From contig DATDRM010000335.1 of the NCBI GenBank assembly GCA_035291705.1, positions 1 to 5,034 on the forward strand: a stretch of 5,034 nucleotides of DNA, read 5' to 3'. Shown here in pieces: positions 1-5,034 of the stretch. The notes beneath the pieces are model-generated. The model worked only from the letters and a program-made list of their open reading frames with translations, ran no database searches and was not told the origin of the DNA. Source of the DNA: DATDRM01 sp035291705 (lineage in GTDB: Bacteria; Chloroflexota; Anaerolineae; Anaerolineales; UBA4823). The translations under genes were made by a program, and so were the position numbers. The stretch's first letter is position 1, and each line of letters opens with the position of its first letter.

Positions 1-1205
1 ACGACCGCCAGCGTGGCGGGGAGGTCTACCATCAGCAATTTCGCGTGTGAAGCAGTGATCGTACCGGCAATGGCGATCGAATTCGCTTCACGAAGGATGA
101 TAAAGGTCGCCGCCAGGAGTCCCGCCAGGCGGTTAGACAATGCTTTGGTCAGGAAAAAAATCAATACTGGCAGCATCGCCAGCACGATCACCTGTATAAG
201 AACGATGGTTTCATAGTTTTGACCACCGATCACATGCAAGGCCGTCAGGAAGAGTGCGTGCATCGGCCGGCGGACAAAGGGGGTTTCCTGGAATTGGAGT
301 TTCTCCCCAACGAGAAGAAGTTGGGCGGTCATATCATAGAAGCTTGCATCCGAATTTGGATAAGTCTCGTAATTCGGCGGGCGATGCTCAGAGGCAAACC
401 AGTTCGGTGTGATCGGGATGTTGCTCCACAGGAGTACTGCACTCAACCATATAACCAATCCCAAGATGAAATCCAGCCTGATTCGAGATGAGAACGCAAC
501 CAGGCGATCATTCCTCATACCGCGCTGGATAAAAGAGACAAAAGCCACGGTCAGTATCGCAATGATCCAGGCAATTATGACCTGCGTATCTATAATCGGA
601 ACGCCTGTGTCGTTCCAACCCAAGACCCGCGATTCAATCCCCATCTGTGTGCGCGCTACCCAACCCCACAGGATAAAAAATAATCCAAGGCAGATCAGAA
701 ACGAGATCAGGATTCTGCCACCCGTCCATATTCTTTGTAGATCATAGCCAAACTGCAGGAACAAAAGGACGATCAAACTCTGGAGACTTAATCCAACCAT
801 CCAGTTAATGATCGGCAGCAATCGATCAAAATACGCCCTGGTAAAGGGTTCATTCACTTCCGGTGTCAACATGGCCAGGTAAATTCCCACTGCCATCATA
901 AGGATCGTGATGAAGGTCAACTTTCCCCAAACCGCGGGGCGCACCAGCCAGGCGGAAAACCGATCGCAGGCTCTCTTGAACCAATCTGGATTGCGCCAGG
1001 ACTTAACCAGGCACCACCCGAAGAAAAAGACTCCAGCCAGGACGCCACCCATCATGGCTAACCGGATCGGTGAGAATCCAAAGAAAATGCCTTGCCCTGG
1101 TTCAGAAGGCGTTTGGAGGAGCAATGCCAAGGCGATCGCTCCTTGCACGACCGCCAGGAGAAGATAAGTACGCCAGGCGTTCAGTCCCAAAGCCCCGCCT
1201 TTCAT
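1..1205 (-). CDS. GT-C-like (PMT/ArnT-type) membrane glycosyltransferase, 3'-truncated by window edge
   Basis: The frame is open from an ATG at 1205 to the left edge, giving about 401 residues with no stop; the gene continues outside the window. About seven hydrophobic segments come first (roughly residues 13-30, 47-67, 94-113, 130-151, 164-184, 208-226, 244-264). A non-membrane stretch follows with PNSDASFYD (D286, D291), then RRPMHALFL (312-320), more membrane segments (about 333-353 and 359-371), LREANSI (371-377) and DLPATL (394-399). A D..FYD motif, an RRP motif and a later membrane pair resemble the catalytic start of polyprenyl-phosphate-sugar-dependent GT-C enzymes, which act on the outer membrane face. 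The start is supported by an AGGA six bases upstream and by a 4-base ATGA overlap with the polymerase stop, implying coupled translation. Unusually, the putative acidic motif lies behind some 280 residues, whereas GT-C enzymes normally carry it just after the first helix. Membrane protein: confident. GT-C identity: moderate. Donor and acceptor: unknown. Confidence 0.72.
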   Translation of the reverse strand, partial: MKGGALGLNAWRTYLLLAVVQGAIALALLLQTPSEPGQGIFFGFSPIRLAMMGGVLAGVFFFGWCLVKSWRNPDWFKRACDRFSAWLVRPAVWGKLTFITILMMAVGIYLAMLTPEVNEPFTRAYFDRLLPIINWMVGLSLQSLIVLLFLQFGYDLQRIWTGGRILISFLICLGLFFILWGWVARTQMGIESRVLGWNDTGVPIIDTQVIIAWIIAILTVAFVSFIQRGMRNDRLVAFSSRIRLDFILGLVIWLSAVLLWSNIPITPNWFASEHRPPNYETYPNSDASFYDMTAQLLLVGEKLQFQETPFVRRPMHALFLTALHVIGGQNYETIVLIQVIVLAMLPVLIFFLTKALSNRLAGLLAATFIILREANSIAIAGTITASHAKLLMVDLPATLAV

Positions 1206-2653
1206 GCGCGATCCTGCGGAATGTGAGCCGCTGCAGTGATAAGCCCAAAAACGACCCACATATTGGGAATAGCAAACGAGTCGAAGGAGACCATTACCAA
1301 GAAAAAAATGATCAAGGATAACAATCCCGAAAAACCCCAAAATTTTTGATCTGGCCCGCTTGAGAGCCATAAGAACAGTACGCAGCCTAAAACAGCGACG
1401 AAAAAAGCAGTAAAGGCGATCGTACCCAGCAACCCCGTTTCAGCCAATAAGCGGGCGTAAAGGTTTTTAGGAGTGATCAGCCGAATCGTATCGTCTGAAG
1501 GCGTGATCAACCGGATGATCTCAGGGTTGCGGCTCCAGGGCTGGTCCGGCAACATCTCGTCGAAATAAAGAGCATAATTCCCCAACCCGACTCCGAAGAC
1601 CGGAAAGGCTTCAAAGGTCCGCCAGGCAGTTTCAACATATGCCAGGCGTGACCTTAATCCGATATACTCTAAAAATGTTTTATTTTGTATCTCTCCCTCC
1701 GTCCAATATCGCCATAAGCGGGAGAAGAATCGGTTTTGATTTCCTGCGAGGAAAACCGCCAGGCCGATTACGACCAGGGCGAGTATCGTCTGGGTCAAAC
1801 GCCCGACTTGTTTGGTAGCGTGCTTTCCACCACTGACGACTACCTCTCCGCCCCCTCGGGGATCGAATAGAAATAGGCTGACAACAATAACAACACCTAA
1901 AATAACAAGCCCACTGCGGGAGAAGGTAAAGATAAGGACAATCACCGACCAGGTGAGCAAGACTAACTCAACCGTGAGCCGGCGATATCGCCACTTGAAA
2001 ACGCTCCTGTTCTGGAGCACCGCTCCGACCAACCAGGGGAGCAATAGAAAACAGATTTGCTCTGCGAACCATTTCGGTTCATAGGTCAGTCCCGAAACTC
2101 GGGTAGTAAATAACTTACGCGTCGATAAATAAGTTTGGATATCACTAACCCAGTTGAAATAGGGGCGTGAGAAGTGGATAATGTACACGGCTTGGAGCGA
2201 ACCCCATAGCAGGGCAATCCCAAAACCACTGTACAACCAGCGTAAGGAGGCATTGAGATCATCCCATGATTCGGGGAGCAACGCCACAGTCAGATATATC
2301 GCACTGCCCAACCCTAAGGCAAAGATATTTCGCAGCAGGCGGGAGGCCACGGTGATCCCCTGGGTTGCCTGTGTACCCAGGGATAGAGCAACCACGGAGC
2401 TCATAAAAGCCATCACGAGAAACGCCAACCAGGGTAAAAGCGTTACCGGCAGGCGTTTCTTGAAAAGGCGTGGCAGGATTGCCAGAACAAGGAGCAAGAT
2501 CAAAGGGTAAACGGACAGCGGGCGGACCAGGGTCTCTCCACCCATGCCTTTTGGGAAGTAAGGAAAACTTGTGACTGGTAATGCGAGTAAAAACAGCCCC
2601 CAGCTGATTTTTTTTGCTCTACTCAGCCACCGGGTCCAGCTCAGTTTATTCAA
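1202..2653 (-). CDS. O-antigen polymerase/ligase family (Wzy_C-type) membrane protein
   Basis: A 483-residue protein with about ten to twelve hydrophobic segments. Motifs in order: SGLTYEPKWFAEQ (187-199), as in exopolysaccharide polymerases; FTFSRSGL (242-249), the Wzy_C signature at the start of a membrane helix; a periplasmic loop with SRLAYVETAW (335-344) and PVFGVGLGNY (351-360); then PKNLYARLLAETGLLG (395-410) leading into the last helices. The family joins undecaprenyl-linked repeat units into chains, or ligates chains to an acceptor, on the outer membrane face. Its position just after a Wzz-type gene favours polymerase. The HN pair typical of WaaL-type ligases reads K396-N397 here. 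The start is a TTG at 2653: an in-frame TAA lies eight codons upstream, no ATG or GTG lies between, and the next Met is residue 37. Only a weak GAG precedes it, so translation is probably coupled to wzz, whose stop is 4 bp upstream. Residues 380-395 hold a duplicated IRLITP. Family: confident. Polymerase versus ligase: not settled. Confidence 0.9.
   Translation of the reverse strand: MNKLSWTRWLSRAKKISWGLFLLALPVTSFPYFPKGMGGETLVRPLSVYPLILLLVLAILPRLFKKRLPVTLLPWLAFLVMAFMSSVVALSLGTQATQGITVASRLLRNIFALGLGSAIYLTVALLPESWDDLNASLRWLYSGFGIALLWGSLQAVYIIHFSRPYFNWVSDIQTYLSTRKLFTTRVSGLTYEPKWFAEQICFLLLPWLVGAVLQNRSVFKWRYRRLTVELVLLTWSVIVLIFTFSRSGLVILGVVIVVSLFLFDPRGGGEVVVSGGKHATKQVGRLTQTILALVVIGLAVFLAGNQNRFFSRLWRYWTEGEIQNKTFLEYIGLRSRLAYVETAWRTFEAFPVFGVGLGNYALYFDEMLPDQPWSRNPEIIRLITPSDDTIRLITPKNLYARLLAETGLLGTIAFTAFFVAVLGCVLFLWLSSGPDQKFWGFSGLLSLIIFFLVMVSFDSFAIPNMWVVFGLITAAAHIPQDRA
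1212..1215 (-). promoter_or_regulatory. Shine-Dalgarno site (AGGA) for the GT-C-like gene
   Basis: The minus strand reads AGGA here, within CAGGATCGCGC, with six bases before the ATG at 1205. It lies inside the 3' end of the polymerase gene. With the ATGA stop/start overlap at 1202-1205 it fixes the start of the downstream gene and suggests reinitiation by ribosomes finishing the polymerase. It is the clearest ribosome site among the four visible starts. Confidence 0.6.
1469..1516 (-). repeat. In-frame 30-bp-period tandem duplication in the polymerase (IRLITP twice)
   Basis: Two 18-base copies, at 1499-1516 and 1469-1486, encode identical hexapeptides IRLITP (residues 380-385 and 390-395), separated by SDDT. 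The copies differ at three bases (ATC/ATT, TTG/CTG, ACG/ACT), all silent. The repeat sits in the extracytoplasmic loop just before KNLYARLLAETG. It could be an old 10-codon duplication or, less likely, chance. Confidence 0.65.
2608..2615 (-). repeat. A8 homopolymer near the start of the polymerase gene
   Basis: Eight consecutive A on the coding strand span codons 13-16 of the Wzy-like gene (GCA AAA AAA ATC). It is the longest mononucleotide run I see in the window; seven-base runs occur at 154-160 and 1302-1308. It encodes the basic pair before the first membrane helix, which by itself explains the lysine codons. Confidence 0.8.
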
Positions 2654-2657
2654 GGTT

Positions 2658-3707
2658 TCAAACTCGATTGCTTATCCGGACAAGTTGCAACAGGAGCCAC
2701 AAGGACAAGCCTAAAATCCCGCCAATGATTGTTAATAGTCCAATGGGGCGAACGGTTTTCGGAGGGGCGAGCTCTAATCCAACCACCTCGAGGGTGGGGG
2801 AAAGTCCCAGGCTATAACTTGCTTCCTGATCGTATTGTTCTTTAAGCCTGTAGCGCTGGCGATCGAAGGCCTCGATTTGTCCCTCAAGGGTAAGGATATC
2901 ACGATCAATGTAATCCATGATTTGCGAGAGCCATTCCACATAGGCCTCTGGAGTTGCGATATTTTCAGGCTGCACCTGTATGAGCGCCATCCAGGCCGGG
3001 GTAAATTCCGCCAGGCGGGTGGCCAGGAAAAGCACCTGCCACCTCTCCCCCGGTTGCAGCGGTTCGTCTGGGGGGAGGTCATTTGCTGCCGATAACCAGG
3101 CCCGGATGGCATCCATGAAAACCTGATAATCGTTTTGTCGTTGTTCGGCTTTCACTATTTGACTAACGACAGCTTGCATCTCCTGATCGATCATAAAGGC
3201 ATTCCGGGAGGCTTTAACGCCGTTATTGATGCGCTCTAAGACCACCTCTCCCCAGGTCTGTGCTGCTTGGGTGGCCAGGTTGGGCTGGCGGTCTTCAGCT
3301 ATCAGGTTCCACTCGCCCGCCGTTCGCCATTCCGCTCGCAGCATCTTACGCAGCTCCACTGAGTCTACCGAACGCCAGGCATCGTCTTGCTCCTGAAGAC
3401 GGTCTAAAGTCGATTGGATGATCTCGTCCAGGTAGATGGCGGCATTCAATTGGGACATTTGCCAGTTATTGTAGTCATCCAGATTGGTGTAGTCGGGATT
3501 CGCTAAGGCAAGGAAGGTCGCGTCGTCAAAAGCCCGGTAGGGATTCAAGCCAACGTAGAGACTATCTGTGGATCGATAAGATGGTGGATAAATAAAAGAA
3601 ATCCCCCATCCAACCAGACAACCGATCAGGAAGTAGGCGATTAATTTCGGCCATCGATGTAACGAACGGTAAACTTCTTCGGGCAGAACCCAGGATCTCA
3701 TCGCCAT
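2658..3707 (-). CDS. Wzz-type polysaccharide chain-length regulator (PCP family)
   Basis: A 349-residue protein with the two-helix layout of Wzz polysaccharide co-polymerases. There is a short cytoplasmic N-terminus, a first membrane helix at about 21-40 followed by YPPSYRS, a large extracytoplasmic domain at about 41-320, and a second helix at about 322-343 with a short basic tail. A proline-rich stretch, APPKTVRP (314-321), sits directly before the second helix, as is typical of the family. The middle is largely charged and probably helical, with likely coiled coils at about 171-200 and 262-295. AGEWNLIAED (130-139) resembles the conserved strand of this family. Such proteins oligomerise around the Wzy polymerase and set the length of the glycan. 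No tyrosine kinase domain or tyrosine-rich tail is attached, unlike many capsule and exopolysaccharide versions. The ATG at 3707 has only a weak AAGATA-like ribosome site; a second ATG lies two codons downstream. The polymerase gene follows after 4 bp, which supports joint function. Confidence 0.88.
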   Translation of the reverse strand: MAMRSWVLPEEVYRSLHRWPKLIAYFLIGCLVGWGISFIYPPSYRSTDSLYVGLNPYRAFDDATFLALANPDYTNLDDYNNWQMSQLNAAIYLDEIIQSTLDRLQEQDDAWRSVDSVELRKMLRAEWRTAGEWNLIAEDRQPNLATQAAQTWGEVVLERINNGVKASRNAFMIDQEMQAVVSQIVKAEQRQNDYQVFMDAIRAWLSAANDLPPDEPLQPGERWQVLFLATRLAEFTPAWMALIQVQPENIATPEAYVEWLSQIMDYIDRDILTLEGQIEAFDRQRYRLKEQYDQEASYSLGLSPTLEVVGLELAPPKTVRPIGLLTIIGGILGLSLWLLLQLVRISNRV

Positions 3708-3734
3708 GGTATTTTATCTTGTCTGGAGCCAGGA
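3708..3734 (-). other. 27-bp intergenic gap between the WecA-like and wzz-type genes
   Basis: This is the only non-coding gap longer than 4 bp in the window. It follows the TAA of the WecA-like gene and holds only a weak AAGATA-type ribosome site for wzz. A CTGG/CCAG half-palindrome with a two-base loop is too short for a terminator and no T-run follows, so transcription should pass through. It also contains one copy of the CCTGGC word that is frequent on this strand. Confidence 0.6.
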
Positions 3735-4802
3735 TTATGACCACCGGGCACGGCTGTCTAAGTAAGTCAGAATCAACGCCCCCGCCAATAGGACAGCTGC
3801 AAAGATCCCATTCGCCAGGATCGGTGGGCGAGTTAAAACCACAAATGCCAGGCACCCCAATAAGAGGGAAACCACCTGCATGGCTAGTACAGCCCGGTTG
3901 GAAGTCCAGCCTAAAGCCAGTAAGCGGTGAAAGGTGTGGTCTCGCGCCGCCGCATAGATCGGCTTTCCCCGCCGCAGGCGCGACACCACGACCAGTGCCA
4001 TATCAAAGATTGGTACACCTAATAACATGATCGGCACCACCCAAGAAGAGGATTGGTTAGCGCCTTGAGGCTGGTAAGCGATCGCCAGAACAGCCAGAAC
4101 AAATCCGAGCGTCTGCGCCCCTGAGTCGCCTAAAAACAAATGGGCTGGGGGAGAATTGAAAAAATATAATCCGATACAGGTTCCCAGGATCAGGGCACTT
4201 TGGCTGGACAAAAGCAGCTGACCAGCGTCCATCGTCACCAGCATAAAAAAGGCAGCTGCCATCCCCCCTAATCCAACTGATAAACCGTCCATGCTATCGA
4301 CAAAATTGAAGGCGTTGGTAATCCCCACCACCCATAAAAAAGTAAACAACCAATCTATATAAAGATTTATGGGATCACTCCCGCCAAGAAAGAATTCCGG
4401 TGACTCAAAGACCTTGATGGAAACGCCAGAATTGATCAAGATGATCACGGCCAGGGTCTGGCCAATGATTTTCATCAGCGGTGAAATCCCCTTGAAATCG
4501 TCCCATAATCCAAACAAGAATACTATCGAACCAGCTGCAAATACCGCTACGACACTGGGATCCCGGATCGTACCGAAGATCCATGCCGAGATCAACAATC
4601 CGCCAAAGAGCGCTAATCCTCCTGCCAGAGGCGTTGGGATGATGTGGAGCTTATGCGGTTCACGGTCTGGCAAATCAACCAGGCCAATCCGGCGAGCGAC
4701 GCGAATGCTGATCCAAGCCAGGCCAGCCACCAGGATCGAGGATAAAAGAATCGCTTCAAATATGAACGAAATCGAGAAAGCATCTACGCCCATGATCTGC
4801 AC
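3735..4802 (-). CDS. WecA/TagO/MraY-type undecaprenyl-phosphate sugar-1-phosphate transferase
   Basis: A 355-residue polytopic membrane enzyme of the polyprenyl-phosphate N-acetylhexosamine-1-phosphate transferase family. It transfers a sugar-1-phosphate from a UDP-sugar to undecaprenyl phosphate on the cytoplasmic face, the first step of a lipid-linked glycan. The family motifs appear in order and intact: LVDLPDREPHKLH (41-53) with PTPLAGG (56-62); GLWDDFKGIS (98-107) with the D101-D102 pair; NAFNFVDSMDGLS (163-175) with D169 and D172; HLFLGDSGAQTLGF (221-234) with D226; and ARDHTFHRL (286-294), which matches the C-terminal His motif of the family. The length is usual for WecA/TagO. Placement among GT2, wzz and polymerase genes argues against the peptidoglycan enzyme MraY. 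The start taken is a GTG at 4802, directly after the tandem TAA stops of the upstream gene, with an AGG nine bases before it. An ATG at 4793, three codons in, is an alternative. The exact sugar cannot be read from the sequence. Confidence 0.93.
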   Translation of the reverse strand: MQIMGVDAFSISFIFEAILLSSILVAGLAWISIRVARRIGLVDLPDREPHKLHIIPTPLAGGLALFGGLLISAWIFGTIRDPSVVAVFAAGSIVFLFGLWDDFKGISPLMKIIGQTLAVIILINSGVSIKVFESPEFFLGGSDPINLYIDWLFTFLWVVGITNAFNFVDSMDGLSVGLGGMAAAFFMLVTMDAGQLLLSSQSALILGTCIGLYFFNSPPAHLFLGDSGAQTLGFVLAVLAIAYQPQGANQSSSWVVPIMLLGVPIFDMALVVVSRLRRGKPIYAAARDHTFHRLLALGWTSNRAVLAMQVVSLLLGCLAFVVLTRPPILANGIFAAVLLAGALILTYLDSRARWS

Positions 4803-4805
4803 TTA

Positions 4806-5034
4806 TTATCGCCTGGGTCCGGCAAACTTTTCCTTACGCAGGAAATTTGTCGTCAGCGCCAGGCATAACTTCAAGAACATCAGGAAGTAATAAATCCAAT
4901 TGAAAAGGAAAAAGTAATCCTTAGCCAGGTGCTTACGGTAATACAGCCAATACGATTTATGCCACTCAACGATCGAGCGATAAGGTTCTACCCGCGAACC
5001 TCCTTGACCGCCGTAATGGATAATTTGAGCCTTT
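4806..5034 (-). CDS. GT2 family glycosyltransferase, C-terminal fragment (5' part outside window)
   Basis: One minus-strand frame is open from the right edge to a TAA at 4806-4808, immediately followed by a second TAA (4803-4805). The visible 75 residues begin AQIIHYGGQGGSR and continue with EWHKSYWLYYRKH, then a hydrophobic aromatic stretch (about residues 40-62 of the fragment) and a basic tail ending AGPRR. A H.GG..SR segment followed by a H.S...Y.RKH segment is typical of the C-terminal end of WbbL/rhamnosyltransferase-like GT2 enzymes, which add a sugar from a nucleotide donor to a lipid-linked glycan at the cytoplasmic membrane face. The hydrophobic tail could sit in or against the membrane. 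The catalytic GT-A domain with its DXD motif is outside the window, so the sugar specificity cannot be judged. The stop abuts the start of the WecA-like gene with no gap, so they are almost certainly co-transcribed. Confidence 0.8.
   Translation of the reverse strand, partial: KAQIIHYGGQGGSRVEPYRSIVEWHKSYWLYYRKHLAKDYFFLFNWIYYFLMFLKLCLALTTNFLRKEKFAGPRR

Noticed and set aside
409..747. Plus-strand open frames in the left 1.2 kb (also 13-216, 219-491, 907-1167)
   Set aside because: The minus strand is open without a stop from 1205 to 1, with a good ribosome site and a clear membrane-protein pattern. The plus-strand frames overlap one another and look like reversed hydrophobic codons.
1132..1139. 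GCGATCGC palindromes (here and at 4078-4085), resembling the cyanobacterial HIP1 element
   Set aside because: Only two perfect copies occur in 5 kb. They can be explained by the general GATC excess, so they do not establish a cyanobacterial origin.
2774..3112. A 112-codon minus-strand frame inside the wzz-type gene
   Set aside because: It is an out-of-frame overlap of a well-supported gene; the translation is low-complexity Arg/Pro/Trp/Ser without domain features.
3718..3734. Possible terminator hairpin (CTGG..CCAG) between the WecA-like and wzz-type genes
   Set aside because: A four-base stem with a two-base loop and no following T-run is too weak, and the gene order argues for read-through.
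4369..4890. A 173-codon plus-strand open frame opposite the WecA-like gene
   Set aside because: It lies antisense to a gene with every expected family motif, runs past its start into the GT2 end, and its translation is rich in scattered Arg, Pro and Ser with no recognisable domain. It is a shadow of the real gene.
1..5034. Search for CRISPR arrays, tRNA/rRNA genes, insertion-sequence ends, riboswitches and origin-like repeats
   Set aside because: Nearly every base is inside a protein-coding frame on the minus strand. I saw no regularly spaced repeats, terminal inverted repeats or RNA-gene signatures.

Overview
All recognisable genes in this window lie on the minus strand and read from the right edge to the left edge as one tightly packed block for making a surface or secreted polysaccharide. 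In transcription order they are: the C-terminal end of a family 2 (GT2) glycosyltransferase (right edge, incomplete); a WecA/TagO/MraY-type polyprenyl-phosphate sugar-1-phosphate transferase; a Wzz-type chain-length regulator; an O-antigen polymerase/ligase (Wzy_C-type) membrane protein; and the first ~401 residues of a large multi-spanning protein that looks like a GT-C (PMT/ArnT-like) glycosyltransferase and runs off the left edge.

Gaps are minimal: none between the GT2 tandem stop and the next start, 27 bp before wzz, 4 bp between wzz and the polymerase, and a 4-bp ATGA overlap before the last gene. I see no convincing promoter or terminator, so the window is probably internal to one transcript whose promoter lies beyond the right edge. 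Two of the four visible starts are non-AUG (GTG and TTG) and most have weak Shine-Dalgarno sequences, which fits translational coupling.

Pathway logic (family knowledge plus inference): the WecA-like enzyme loads the first sugar-phosphate onto undecaprenyl phosphate, GT2 enzymes extend the repeat unit, a flippase (not in this window) exports it, the Wzy-like protein polymerises it, Wzz sets chain length, and the GT-C protein may add a further sugar from a polyprenyl-linked donor on the outer face. No tyrosine autokinase domain is fused to Wzz.

Organism: base composition is near balanced. The style of the proteins (a WecA-like enzyme with an RDHTFHRL C-terminal motif, a KN-type Wzy_C protein, a GT-C protein with a long hydrophobic N-terminal region) suggests an environmental bacterium, possibly Chloroflexota (Anaerolineae). 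This is an impression from protein style and was not checked against a database. No RNA genes, mobile elements or CRISPR arrays are visible. I found no clearly new system. The points most worth checking are the unusual N-terminal region of the GT-C protein, the missing ligase-type histidine and a small in-frame duplication in the polymerase, and two strongly over-represented short DNA words.
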